Source: Streptomyces anulatus (GTDB taxonomy: Bacteria > Actinomycetota > Actinomycetes > Streptomycetales > Streptomycetaceae). Taken from it: DNA of 64,000 nucleotides. Positions 16,142 through 25,265 of this stretch are shown piece after piece. The first letter of the stretch is position 1. Every line of letters starts with the position of its first letter. Location of the stretch: the NCBI RefSeq assembly GCF_000721175.1, contig NZ_JOEZ01000016.1, positions 1 through 64,000 of the forward strand, written 5' to 3'. The notes under the pieces were generated by a model, which searched no databases, had not been told where the DNA came from, and saw only the letters and a program-made list of their open reading frames with translations. The translations under genes and the position numbers were made by a program.

Positions 16142-17377
16142 TCAGGGCCTGCGGCCGCGGAAGGTGCCGCGCAGGTCGTTCACCCAGGCGTCGGGGTTCT
16201 CCCAGGGGATGAAGTGGCCGCCGTGGTCATGGGCATTGACGTTGACGTGGTTGAACCAAGCCGCCTGCGGACCGGTCTCGAACGCCCGGACGCGCTCGGC
16301 GGCGGTGTGGATGCCCGGCGGGTTCTCGTAGGTGACGAAGGTGAGGCCGACCGGGGCCTGCACGACCGGGGTGCGGTCGTGGGCGGGGGTCCAGGGGTAG
16401 CGGTTGGCGTTGGCGTAGTAGCGCATCGACGTGGCGACGGAGTTGTTCACCCAGTAGATCGTGGCGTGGGTGAGCAGGTCGTCCTTGCTGAAGACGGCTT
16501 CGAGGTCGCCGCCGTTGTCGCTCCAGGCGTTCCAACGCTCCAGCAGCCAGGCGAGCAGTCCGGCGGGGGAGTCGCTCAGTCCGTGGGCCAGGGTGGCGCC
16601 GTCGATCATGTGCACGGCGAGATGGGACGCCCAGCGGTGGTCCAGTTCGACGACGCGGGCGCGGACGTCGGCGGACTGGTCGTCGGTGAGGGGTCGGTTC
16701 CGGGCGAAGTCCCAGGCGCGGGGGCCGGTGAAGAAGTCGAGCGGCAGCCCGGAGCCGATGTGGATGCCGTACAGCTCGTCGGCGTACTTGTGGCCGAGCT
16801 GGCTGGAGACGATCGCGCCGATGTCGCAGCCCCCGGCGGCGTACTTCTCGTACCCCAGGGTCTCGGTCATCAAGGTGTGCCAGAGGTCGGCGACCTTCCA
16901 GAAGTTGACGTCCGGAAAGCCGGTGAGCGGACCCGGGAAGCCGAACCCCGGAAGGGACGGCACGATGACGTCGAACGCGTCGGCGGGATCGCCGCCGTAC
17001 GCGGCCGGGTCGGCGAGCTGGTCGATCACCTTCGACCAGTGCCAGAACGTCCACGGCCAGCCGTGGGTGAGGATCAACGGGACCGGGCGGGGGCCGCGGC
17101 CGGGCTTGCGCAGGAAGTGCACGGGGACGCCCGCGACGCTCACCCGGTAGTGGTCGTAGGCGTTGATGGCGGCCTCGGCCTCGCGCCAGTCGTAGCCGTC
17201 CCGCCAGTGGGCGACCAGCTCACGCAGACAGCTGTCCGGAACGCCGTAGCCCCAGTCCTCGTTTCCCTCGTCCAACGGCGGACGGGTCAGTGCGAGACGG
17301 GCGCGCAGGTCGTCGAGGACCTGGTCGGGCACATGGATCGGGGTGGGCTCCAGGGGGAAGGCGGGCGGGGCGGTCAT
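16142..17377 (-). CDS. Epoxide hydrolase (alpha/beta hydrolase with EHN domain)
   Basis: A 411-residue alpha/beta-hydrolase with the N-terminal epoxide-hydrolase domain (IHVPDQVLDDLRARLALTRPP... YDWREAEAAINAYDHYRV, residues about 12-90). The oxyanion motif HGWPWTFWHW follows, then the nucleophile Asp185 in GGCDIGA, and the C-terminal histidine in HDHGGHFIPWENPDAW. Enzymes of this group hydrolyse epoxides through an alkyl-enzyme ester; the substrate is unknown. The ATG at 17377 follows GAAGGGA. The plus-strand dps stop lies 28 nt away, so the genes converge. Confidence 0.92.
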   Translation of the reverse strand: MTAPPAFPLEPTPIHVPDQVLDDLRARLALTRPPLDEGNEDWGYGVPDSCLRELVAHWRDGYDWREAEAAINAYDHYRVSVAGVPVHFLRKPGRGPRPVPLILTHGWPWTFWHWSKVIDQLADPAAYGGDPADAFDVIVPSLPGFGFPGPLTGFPDVNFWKVADLWHTLMTETLGYEKYAAGGCDIGAIVSSQLGHKYADELYGIHIGSGLPLDFFTGPRAWDFARNRPLTDDQSADVRARVVELDHRWASHLAVHMIDGATLAHGLSDSPAGLLAWLLERWNAWSDNGGDLEAVFSKDDLLTHATIYWVNNSVATSMRYYANANRYPWTPAHDRTPVVQAPVGLTFVTYENPPGIHTAAERVRAFETGPQAAWFNHVNVNAHDHGGHFIPWENPDAWVNDLRGTFRGRRP

Positions 17378-17466
17378 GGCGTGGTCCCTTCCGGGGGCGG
17401 AGGCGGAGGAAGCGGTGTCCTCGACGTTCCCTCGGAACGCTTCCACATCCGCCCGCCCGGCGGGAG

Positions 17467-18537
17467 TCACGCCCGCAGGCCGTCCCTCGCCTGCACCGCG
17501 ATGTCCGGGAAGTCCGTCACCACCGCGTCCACGCCCTGCCCGTAGTGGAAGGCGTACTCCGCGAACGCGTCGCCGAAGCCGTTCGGCGCGCTGCCCCGGC
17601 GGTAGGCGGCCGGGAGGTACCGGTTCTCCGCCCGGAAGGTGTACGCGCCGACCTTCAGGCCCGCCGCGTGGGCGTCCGCCAGCAGGGTGTTCGGCGGGAC
17701 GAGCGAGGACTTGTCCGGGCCGACCCACTGCGCGTACGAGGCGATCTCGCGCAGCCCGGCCGGGGTCATCATGTCCCGGTAGGTGAGCTCGTGCCCGTAC
17801 GGGCCGCCGTTCGTGCCGAGCGCCTGCCACAGCGGGAGGCCGAGGCGTGCGGCGGCCACCCGGCGCAGGCTCGCGGGCTCGAAGGACTGGACGACGCAGT
17901 CCCGGGCGGTCAGCCGGTTCCGGCGGATCACCCGGATCAGCTCCTCCTCCAGCGGCAGCCCGATCGAGCGGAAGTACGTCGGGTGCTTCGTCTCCGGGAA
18001 CACCGCGATCCGCCGGCCCGACTCCCGCGACAGCCGCCGGGCCAGGTCCACGACCTCCTGGAACGTCATCACCCGGCCCCGCCCGTCGAAGACCGTGTTG
18101 CGGTCGCGGACCAGCGGAAGCCGCTCCACGGTGCGCAGCGTCCTCAGCTCGCGCAGCGTGAAGTCCTCGGTGAACCAGCCGGTCACCGCCTTGCCGTCGA
18201 CCGTCTTCGTGGTGCGGCGGTCCGCGAACTCGGGGTGGCCCGCGACGTCCGTCGTGCCGCCGATCTCGTTCTCGTGCCGCACGACCAGGACGTGGTCCTT
18301 CGTCGGCACGAGGTCCGGCTCGATCCAGTCGGCCCCGGCTCGTACGGCGTAGGTGTACGCGTCGGCGGTGTGCTCGGGCCGCCAGCCCGCCGCCCCGCGG
18401 TGCCCGATGACCAGGGGGCCGGAAGGGTGGTGGGGGCGGTGCCCGGCGGAGGAGGCGGCGACGGCCGGGGCGGTGGCCGCCGCGGTGACGGCGGCGGTGG
18501 CCAGGAGGATCGAACGGCGCCTGGGGGCATCGGACAT
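17467..18537 (-). CDS. Secreted glycerophosphodiester phosphodiesterase (Tat signal)
   Basis: A 356-residue enzyme that hydrolyses glycerophosphodiesters to glycerol-3-phosphate and alcohol, probably outside the cell. The N-terminus has a twin-arginine signal (RRRSILLATAAVTAAATAPA, cleavage likely after AVAA near residue 28). The GDPD TIM-barrel motifs follow: VIGHRGAAGWRPEHT and WIEPDLVPTKDHVLVVRHE, carrying the catalytic His and the metal-binding acids, then FPETKHP and VVQSFEP. GAGGAG precedes the ATG at 18537. In Streptomyces, secreted GDPDs are often phosphate-regulated and scavenge phospholipid or teichoic acid products; no PHO box was looked for in detail here. Confidence 0.93.
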   Translation of the reverse strand: MSDAPRRRSILLATAAVTAAATAPAVAASSAGHRPHHPSGPLVIGHRGAAGWRPEHTADAYTYAVRAGADWIEPDLVPTKDHVLVVRHENEIGGTTDVAGHPEFADRRTTKTVDGKAVTGWFTEDFTLRELRTLRTVERLPLVRDRNTVFDGRGRVMTFQEVVDLARRLSRESGRRIAVFPETKHPTYFRSIGLPLEEELIRVIRRNRLTARDCVVQSFEPASLRRVAAARLGLPLWQALGTNGGPYGHELTYRDMMTPAGLREIASYAQWVGPDKSSLVPPNTLLADAHAAGLKVGAYTFRAENRYLPAAYRRGSAPNGFGDAFAEYAFHYGQGVDAVVTDFPDIAVQARDGLRA

Positions 18538-18684
18538 GACGGCTCCTCGGGTGGGTGGGACCACTACGGAAGCGAGGATGGATGACGGCCCGGCGTACGG
18601 GGCCCGGCCCTGCGATGTCCTGTTGCCCACGGGCACCCGCCGGCAACCGGAAACGTTGCACTGAGACGCCGAACGCCGAACGCC

Positions 18685-18730
18685 GAACGCCGGGCTCCGC
18701 CCCGTACGTACGAGGCGGAGCCCGGCGTTC
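18685..18730 (-). terminator. Terminator after the first amino-acid permease
   Basis: Perfect 17-bp stem ending in GGCGGAGCCCGGCGTTC, with a 12-nt loop, starting 17 nt past the permease stop. A run of GCCGAAC units sits on its far side. Confidence 0.85.
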
Positions 18731-18747
18731 GCGGACGTCGTCGGGAG

Positions 18748-20214
18748 TTACTTCCGCTGCGCCGGGATCCCGGCCGTGCCGTCGCCGACGACGCCGCTCC
18801 CGCCGTCGCCGCCCCGCCCCCGCTGACGTACGAGGCCGATACCGATCAGCACCACCGTCAGCGCCCCCGTGGCCAGCAGCTGGTCGCGGGTGTCCGGCTG
18901 GCGCAGCATCAGCAGGAAGATGCCCACCATGGCCGCCAGGGCGACGATCGTGCCGATGGGGAAGAACCACATCCGCACGACCAGCTTCTCCGGCGCCTCC
19001 CGCTCGGTGCGGCCGCGCAGGATCAGCTGGGAGGCCGCGATGAAGATCCACACGACCAGGATCACCGCGCCGATCATGTTCAGCAGCCAGGGGAAGACGT
19101 CGTCGGGCCGCCAGTAGCTGAGCAGCACGCACAGGAACCCGAAGACCGAGGAGAACAGCACGGCGTTGCGAGGCACCCCGGAGGTGATCTTCCCGAGCGC
19201 GGCCGGGCCCTGGCCCCGGGCGACCAGCGACCGGGCCATGCGCGAAGCGCCGTAGATGTTGGCGTTCATCGCGGAGAGCAGGGCGATGAGGATGACCACG
19301 TTCATGATCTGCGCGGCGCTCCCGATGCCGAGGTGGTCGAGCATCGCGTAGAACGGGCCGACCTCGGCGACCTTCGGGTCGTCCCAGGGGACCAGCGTGA
19401 CGATGACCGCCATCGAGCCGATGTAGAAGACCGCGATGCGCCACATCGCCGTACGGACCGCCTTCGCGACGCCCCGCACCGGGTTCTCGGACTCGGCCGC
19501 CGCGATGGTGACGGTCTCCAGACCGCCGTACGCGAAGACGGAGGCGAGGAGTCCGATGATGAACCCGTCCATGCCCTTGGGGAGGAAGCCCCCGTCCCCC
19601 GAGAGGTTGGACAGGCCGGGCGCGTCCGTGTCGGGCAGCACGCCGAGGATCGCCAGCAGGCCGAGCACGAGGAACAGCGTGATCGCGATGACCTTGAGCG
19701 CGGCGAACCAGAACTCGAACTCGCCGAAGTTCTTCACGGCGGCCAGGTTCGTCCCGAGGAAGAGCACCATGAACAGGGCGACCCAGGCCCACTCCGGCGT
19801 CCCCGGCAGCCAGCCGCTGACGATCTGCGCGGCCCCGATGCCCTCCAGGCCCACGGCGACGCAGAGCAGGAACCAGAAGGACCAGCCCGCGGTGAACCCG
19901 GCCCACGGGCCGATCGCCCGTTCGGCGTGCACGGAGAAGGAGCCGGACGCCGGGTTGGCGGCCGACATCTCGCCGAGCATGCGCATCACCATCATGACGA
20001 GCAGTCCGGAGATGGCGTACGCGACGATGATCGAGGGCCCTGCCGCGGCGATCCCGGCGCCCGAGCCGACGAAGAGACCGGCGCCGATCACCCCGCCGAG
20101 GGCGATCATCGAAAGGTGTCGCTGCTTGAGGCCGTGGGTGAGCGCGGAGTCCGCCTGGGGCCCGGCGGGGGCTGCGGAGTCAGCGGTGGGGGGAGACGCG
20201 GAGGTCCGAGGCAT
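18748..20214 (-). CDS. Amino-acid permease (APC superfamily, AAT family) 1
   Basis: A 488-residue, 12-segment cytoplasmic-membrane amino-acid:proton symporter. The family signature GLKQRHLSMIALGGVIGAGLFVGSGAGIAAAGP opens the membrane domain near residue 28, and SGSFSVHAERAIGPWAGFTAGW and FGEFEFWFAALKV follow. It resembles the GabP/ProY/AnsP-type AAT transporters, so the substrate cannot be fixed. It is one of three paralogues within 6 kb. The ATG at 20214 is the conventional start; an in-frame ATG at 20274 with a weak GTGAAG lies upstream. It ends at the hairpin at 18685. Confidence 0.9.
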   Translation of the reverse strand: MPRTSASPPTADSAAPAGPQADSALTHGLKQRHLSMIALGGVIGAGLFVGSGAGIAAAGPSIIVAYAISGLLVMMVMRMLGEMSAANPASGSFSVHAERAIGPWAGFTAGWSFWFLLCVAVGLEGIGAAQIVSGWLPGTPEWAWVALFMVLFLGTNLAAVKNFGEFEFWFAALKVIAITLFLVLGLLAILGVLPDTDAPGLSNLSGDGGFLPKGMDGFIIGLLASVFAYGGLETVTIAAAESENPVRGVAKAVRTAMWRIAVFYIGSMAVIVTLVPWDDPKVAEVGPFYAMLDHLGIGSAAQIMNVVILIALLSAMNANIYGASRMARSLVARGQGPAALGKITSGVPRNAVLFSSVFGFLCVLLSYWRPDDVFPWLLNMIGAVILVVWIFIAASQLILRGRTEREAPEKLVVRMWFFPIGTIVALAAMVGIFLLMLRQPDTRDQLLATGALTVVLIGIGLVRQRGRGGDGGSGVVGDGTAGIPAQRK

Positions 20215-20335
20215 GGACGAGCTCTGTTCGGTAGCTGAGACAGGGAAACGAACCCACAGTCTGGGCATCTTCACCGCTCACACGGAACAGGTGTCCGCTA
20301 TACGGGCACCAGGCTCACACAAGGTGCACACGCGC

Positions 20336-21775
20336 CTACCGGCAGGTCGGAGCGGAGCCCTCGCGCTCCCGCCGCTGACGCCCCACCGCCCCCAGTACCA
20401 CCAACGCCGTCGCCCCGGCCGACCACAGCACCTGCGGGCGTGCCGCCTCGTCGGTCAGCATCAGCAGCAGCACCCCGAGCAGCCCGGCCAGCGTCACCCA
20501 GGTCAGATACGGGAACCACCACATCCGCAGCGTGAGCGCCTCGGGGGCCTCCCGCTCCAGCCGGGCGCGCAGCCGCAGTTGGGAGGCGGCGATCAGCGCC
20601 CAGACGAACAGCAGCACCGCGCCGACCGAGTTGAGCATGTAGAGGAACACCGTGTCCGGCCACAGCAGGTTGAGGAGTACGGAGACGAAGCCGAAGGCCA
20701 CCGAGGCCAGCACCGCCCGCCGCGGCACGCCACCTTCCGTACCGGCCGTGTGGGACACCTTCAGCAGCCCGCGCGGGGCCTCACCGCGCTCCGCCAGCGA
20801 GAAGATCATGCGGGAGGAGCCGTACAGATTGGCGTTGAGCGCGGAGAGCAGCGCCACGAACACCACGATGTTCATGATCTGCCCGGCCGAGGGCACCCCG
20901 ATCGCGTCCAGCACCTTCACATAGGGGCTCAGCCCGGCCTGCTGCGCGGTCCACGGCAGCACGGTCACGATCACCAGCATCGAGCCGACGTAGAAGAAGA
21001 GGATGCGCACCACCGCACTGCGCACCGCCCGCCCCACCGCACGCGCCGGATCGTCCGTCTCGGCGGCGGCGATGGTGACGACCTCCAGCCCGCCGAAGGC
21101 GAAGACCACGGTCAGCACGCCGGAGACGACCCCGCCCCAGCCGTTCGGCAGGAAGCCGCCCTGGCCGGTCAGGTTGGTCATCCCGACCGGGCCGGTGTCG
21201 GGGAGCCGTCCGAAGACCGCCAGCAGCCCGAGCACCAGGAAGACGACGATCGCGCCGACCTTCAAGGAGGCGAACCAGAACTCGAACTCGCCGAAGTTCT
21301 TCACCGCCGTCAGGTTCGCCGCGGTGAACACCACCATGAACAGCAGCACCCACGCCCAGGGTTCGATGCCCGGCACCCATCCATGGGCGATCTGCGCGGC
21401 CGCCGTCGCCTCCACGGCGAGGACCACCACCAGCAGGAACCAGTACAGCCAGCCGACGCTGAACCCGGCCCACCGCCCGAGCGCCCGCTCGGCGTGCACG
21501 GAGAACGAACCCGAGGCGGGCATCGCGGAGGACATCTCGCCGAGCATCCGCATCACCAGCATCGCGAGCGCGCCCGCGATCAGATACGAGATGACGATCG
21601 CGGGCCCCGCCACCGCGATCCCGGCGCCCGAGCCGACGAACAGCCCGGCCCCGATCACCCCGCCGAGCCCCAGCATCGTCAGATGGCGCTGCTTGAGCCC
21701 GTGCGAAAGCGGCTCGGGCTGCACAGGGGAGGGGGAGGGCGAGAGGGAGGACGTGGGGGGAGGGGCGTCGTGCAT
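20336..21775 (-). CDS. Amino-acid permease (APC superfamily, AAT family) 2
   Basis: A 479-residue paralogue of the preceding permease with the same opening (GLKQRHLTMLGLGGVIGAGL) and FGEFEFWFASLKVGAI segment, and 12 predicted membrane segments. The N-terminal 30 residues are a Pro/Ser-rich cytoplasmic stretch. Starts are possible at the ATG 21775 or the GTG 21808; neither has a convincing ribosome site. The upstream region carries two 13-bp direct repeats (21837 and 21858) that may bind a regulator. Separated from permease 1 by 121 nt; no clear terminator was found between them. Confidence 0.9.
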   Translation of the reverse strand: MHDAPPPTSSLSPSPSPVQPEPLSHGLKQRHLTMLGLGGVIGAGLFVGSGAGIAVAGPAIVISYLIAGALAMLVMRMLGEMSSAMPASGSFSVHAERALGRWAGFSVGWLYWFLLVVVLAVEATAAAQIAHGWVPGIEPWAWVLLFMVVFTAANLTAVKNFGEFEFWFASLKVGAIVVFLVLGLLAVFGRLPDTGPVGMTNLTGQGGFLPNGWGGVVSGVLTVVFAFGGLEVVTIAAAETDDPARAVGRAVRSAVVRILFFYVGSMLVIVTVLPWTAQQAGLSPYVKVLDAIGVPSAGQIMNIVVFVALLSALNANLYGSSRMIFSLAERGEAPRGLLKVSHTAGTEGGVPRRAVLASVAFGFVSVLLNLLWPDTVFLYMLNSVGAVLLFVWALIAASQLRLRARLEREAPEALTLRMWWFPYLTWVTLAGLLGVLLLMLTDEAARPQVLWSAGATALVVLGAVGRQRREREGSAPTCR

Positions 21776-21836
21776 GGGGGAGGGGGTCGCTCTCGGATCT
21801 ACGGTCACTCGCGGGCCGATCAGAGCCGGCTGATCC

Positions 21837-21870
21837 TTATGGGGAAGCTCTGATCGTTTATGGGGAAGCT
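21837..21870 (-). promoter_or_regulatory. Direct repeats upstream of permease 2
   Basis: TTATGGGGAAGCT occurs at 21837-21849 and again at 21858-21870, a 21-bp period equal to two helical turns, and TGATC precedes both copies. The pair lies 62-95 bp upstream of the ATG, the usual position for a promoter or a dimeric regulator site. Confidence 0.5.
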
Positions 21871-22028
21871 ACAGTCTCGCCGATTGTCGCCCGCCCCGCC
21901 AAAACGTGCCGACACCGCCCTCACCTCCGTGACGAGCGTCACGCGGGAACATGATTGCGGCGCGGGCTTTGTGCGAATCCCACCAATCCATCAACCGCCG
22001 CTTTGTGGGCGGCTGATGGTGATCGAGC

Positions 22029-22046
22029 GTTAACCCGTGGGCTAAC
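22029..22046 (+). promoter_or_regulatory. Palindrome upstream of bioY
   Basis: GTTAACCCGTGGGCTAAC is an 18-bp imperfect palindrome (7 of 9 positions paired) 76 bp before the bioY start. Biotin uptake genes of actinobacteria are commonly repressed by BioQ-type TetR proteins binding such sites, but this match to any published motif is not verified. Confidence 0.4.
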
Positions 22047-22121
22047 GTCGGCGGGAGCCCGACCCCACCCTGCCCGGCGGGGGGCCGTCCCGGCCCACCT
22101 GCCCTCACCCGCGGAGTCCCG

Positions 22122-22715
22122 ATGAGTACTGCTGCCGCCCCCGTCCGCTCCGGAGCGGTCCTCGCCGACCTGCTGCCCGCAGCCCGGCACCGCTACGCCG
22201 TGGACGCGGCCCTCGTTCTCGGCGGTGCCGCCCTGACCGGCATCGCGGCCCAGATCGCGGTCCCGGTCCCCGGCTCCCCGGTCCCGGTCACCGGCCAGAC
22301 CTTCGCGGCGCTCCTCATCGGCACCGCGCTGGGCGCCCGCCGCGGCTTCCTCTCCCTCGCGCTGTACGCGCTCGTCGGCATGGCCGGCATGCCGTGGTTC
22401 GCCGAGGCCTCCTCGGGCTGGGCGATGCCGTCCCTGGGCTACGTCTTCGGCATGCTCCTGGCCGCCACCGTCGTCGGCGCCCTCGCCCGGCGCGGCGGCG
22501 ACCGCTCGGTGCTGCGCACCGCGGGCACGATGGTCCTCGGCTCGGCGATCATCTACGCCATCGGCGTGCCCTACCTCGCGCTGTCCACCGGGATGTCGCC
22601 GACCGCCGCCGTCGCGGCCGGTCTCACCCCGTTCCTGATCGGCGACGCGCTCAAGGCGGCGCTGGCCATGGGCGCGCTGCCCGCCGCCTGGAAGCTCCTC
22701 GACCGCCGCGGCTGA
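22122..22715 (+). CDS. bioY: Biotin transporter substrate-binding subunit BioY
   Basis: A 197-residue membrane protein, the S-component of an energy-coupling-factor biotin importer. Typical BioY segments are visible: AAQIAVPVPGSPVPVTGQTFAALLIGTALGARRGFLSLALY near residues 42-85, GMPWFAE, and GYVFGMLLAA; about six hydrophobic helices are predicted. The ATPase and T-component genes are not in the window, so it must use a shared ECF module encoded elsewhere or act alone. The ATG at 22122 has GCGGAG upstream. Confidence 0.93.
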   Translation: MSTAAAPVRSGAVLADLLPAARHRYAVDAALVLGGAALTGIAAQIAVPVPGSPVPVTGQTFAALLIGTALGARRGFLSLALYALVGMAGMPWFAEASSGWAMPSLGYVFGMLLAATVVGALARRGGDRSVLRTAGTMVLGSAIIYAIGVPYLALSTGMSPTAAVAAGLTPFLIGDALKAALAMGALPAAWKLLDRRG

Positions 22716-22949
22716 TCCGCCCCACGCCTCGTAGGGGCCGCCGAAGAGGCCCGCCGGATCGTACTGGGAGACCGGACCGGCGAGCCTCTTCGTCGTTTCC
22801 GCCTCGTGGAAACCGGGGGTACGGTCCCCGCCGCCGAAGGAGAAGTCCAGCGACCGTCCGCGCACCCGCGGCTCCAGCACCCCGGACACCTCCCCGTACA
22901 GCGCGCGCACCGACGCCACGCCCGTACCGTCCAGCAGGTACGGGCACAT
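22716..22949 (-). pseudogene. Possible C-terminal remnant of an FAD-linked oxidoreductase
   Basis: A minus-strand frame of 78 codons between bioY and permease 3 reads like a protein end, not random sequence: GVLEPRVRGRSLDFSF, DRTPGFHEAETTKRLA and SQYDPAGLFGG. The last motif resembles the YDPxxLF close of berberine-bridge-type FAD oxidases. No FAD-binding half lies upstream, because the permease gene begins there, and the frame runs on antisense into bioY. The best reading is a decayed fragment, with the family assignment tentative. Confidence 0.35.
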
Positions 22950-22976
22950 CCCCGTACGGGGGTCGCTCGGCGGGTG

Positions 22977-24410
22977 CTACTCGGCGACGGCCTTGCGGCT
23001 GCGCCTCTCCCGGAACAGCGAGACGCCCACCACCAGCGCCGCGACCAGCAACGACAGTACGACCTGCTCGCGGGCGGCGTCATCGGTCAGCATGTAGACG
23101 AGGACGAAGGAGATCATCGCGATCGTCGCCCAGGTGAGGTACGGGAAGAGCCACATCCGTACGACCAGCTTGCCGGGGGTCTCACGAAGGATGATCCCGC
23201 GCATCCGCAGCTGGGTGAAACAGATGACCAGCCACACGAAGAGCGCGACCGCGCCGGAGGAGTTCAGCAGGAACTGGAACACCGTGTCGGGCCACTGGTA
23301 GTTGAAGAACACCGCCACGAAGCCGAAGACGACCGAGGACAGGATCGCCGCCTGCGGCACACCGCGCTGGTTGACCTCGGCGAAGGCCTTCGGCGCGTCC
23401 CCCCGCTCGCCGAGCGAGAACGCCATCCGGGAGGCGGTGTAGAGGCCGGAGTTGAGGCAGGACAGCACGGCCGTCAGCACGATGAAGTCCATGACCTGAC
23501 CGGCGTGCGGGATCCCGATCACGTCGAGGGCGGCGACATAGCTGCCCTTCTCGACGATCGACGGGTCGTTCCACGGCAGCAGCGTCAGCACGACGAAGAT
23601 CGAGCCGAGGTAGAACACGGCGATACGCCAGATCACGCTGTTGGTGGCCTTCGAGACGGCCCGCTGCGGGTCCGACGACTCGCCGGCGGCCAGCGTCACG
23701 ATCTCACTGCCCATGAACGAGAAGACGACCATCAGCACACCGGTCAGGATCGCGCCGGGACCCTCGGGGAAGAACCCGCCGCTGTCCGTCAGATGGGCGA
23801 GACCGGACCCCGCGTGGTCCGACCCGGGCAGGAACCCGAAGACCGCGAGGAAGCCGATGACCACGAACGCGCCGATCGCCACGACCTTGATCCCGGCGAA
23901 CCAGAACTCGAACTCACCGTAACTGCCCACCGAGACCAGGTTCGTCGCCGTCAGCACGACCATCACGATCAGCGCCCAGGCCCACTGCGGCACACCGGGA
24001 ATCCAGCTCTCCAGGATCTTCGCGCCCGCCGTGGCCTCGACCGCGAGCACCACGACCCAGAAGAACCAGTAGAGCCAGCCGATGGAGAAACCGGCCCAAC
24101 GGCCGAGCGCCTGGTCGGCGTAGGCGGAGAAGGAACCGGAGCTCGGCCGGGCGGCGGCCATCTCACCGAGCATCCGCATCACCAGGACGACCATCAGGCC
24201 GACCATCGCGTACGACACCAGAATCGCCGGGCCCGCGGCCGCGATGCCCGCGCTGGAACCCACGAAGAGTCCGGCGCCGATCACGCCGCCGATCGCGATC
24301 ATCGAGAGGTGGCGGTTCTTCAGGCCGGCCTGAAGCCCGCCCGACGAGTCCGGCCGGTCCGGCTCACCGGGCTCCTGGACCGGATTCGCCAGCGTCGTCT
24401 GCGACGTCAT
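22977..24410 (-). CDS. Amino-acid permease (APC superfamily, GabP-like) 3
   Basis: A 477-residue transporter, the third AAT-family paralogue here. The membrane domain opens with GLKNRHLSMIAIGGVIGAGL near residue 28; SSGSFSAYADQALGRWAGF and GSYGEFEFWFAGIKVVAIG follow, and the product has 12 predicted segments. It is closest in pattern to GABA/amino-acid permeases of the GabP type; the substrate is unproven. The ATG at 24410 has AAGGA at 9 nt. It is divergent from rpiB, with a 259-bp intergenic region that is AT-richer than its surroundings. Confidence 0.91.
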   Translation of the reverse strand: MTSQTTLANPVQEPGEPDRPDSSGGLQAGLKNRHLSMIAIGGVIGAGLFVGSSAGIAAAGPAILVSYAMVGLMVVLVMRMLGEMAAARPSSGSFSAYADQALGRWAGFSIGWLYWFFWVVVLAVEATAGAKILESWIPGVPQWAWALIVMVVLTATNLVSVGSYGEFEFWFAGIKVVAIGAFVVIGFLAVFGFLPGSDHAGSGLAHLTDSGGFFPEGPGAILTGVLMVVFSFMGSEIVTLAAGESSDPQRAVSKATNSVIWRIAVFYLGSIFVVLTLLPWNDPSIVEKGSYVAALDVIGIPHAGQVMDFIVLTAVLSCLNSGLYTASRMAFSLGERGDAPKAFAEVNQRGVPQAAILSSVVFGFVAVFFNYQWPDTVFQFLLNSSGAVALFVWLVICFTQLRMRGIILRETPGKLVVRMWLFPYLTWATIAMISFVLVYMLTDDAAREQVVLSLLVAALVVGVSLFRERRSRKAVAE

Positions 24411-24656
24411 GGGGGGAGTCCTTACGTTTTCGAGCATGAGGGTGTGCCCCGCTCCGCCGTCGGGTGGTGCCCGTGGGGGTGCGAAGACAGGCCACGCATT
24501 CAAGCCCGATACAAGGCGGAAGAGGAACCCTCCATTCGGATCGTTTGCCTGATCATTGCCTGAGTGGCGTTCGCCACACAGAAACGGGATCAGGCCTACG
24601 AAATATCGAATCGAGGGATTCCGACCCCGCTGACGGCTGCCCCGCGAAGTTCGTGC

Positions 24657-24669
24657 CACACTTCGCACC
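24657..24669 (+). promoter_or_regulatory. Leaderless -10-like element (CACACT) for rpiB
   Basis: CACACT at 24657-24662 ends 7 nt before the ATG at 24670 and there is no ribosome-binding site, the same layout as at other leaderless starts in this window. The hexamer is a weaker match. Confidence 0.4.
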
Positions 24670-25158
<489 letters not shown>

Positions 25159-25189
25159 CCCGCACCGCTACCCCCGCCCCACGCCTTCC

Positions 25190-25220
25190 CGTGCCGCCGG
25201 GTCCCGGACCCGGCGGCACG
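25190..25220 (+). terminator. Hairpin between rpiB and the DNA glycosylase gene
   Basis: Nearly perfect palindrome of two 15-base arms (CGTGCCGCCGGGTCC and its complement) around one base, 31 nt after the rpiB stop. Confidence 0.75.
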
Positions 25221-25265
25221 GCCATGCCACCGACCGTCCCCAGCCCCTGTGACAGGAGCCCCGCC

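Noticed and set aside
16142..19906. A continuous minus-strand frame of more than 1200 codons through the epoxide hydrolase, phosphodiesterase and permease
   Set aside because: Only its last third (the epoxide hydrolase) reads as protein; the rest is out of frame with the other two real genes and crosses their terminator.
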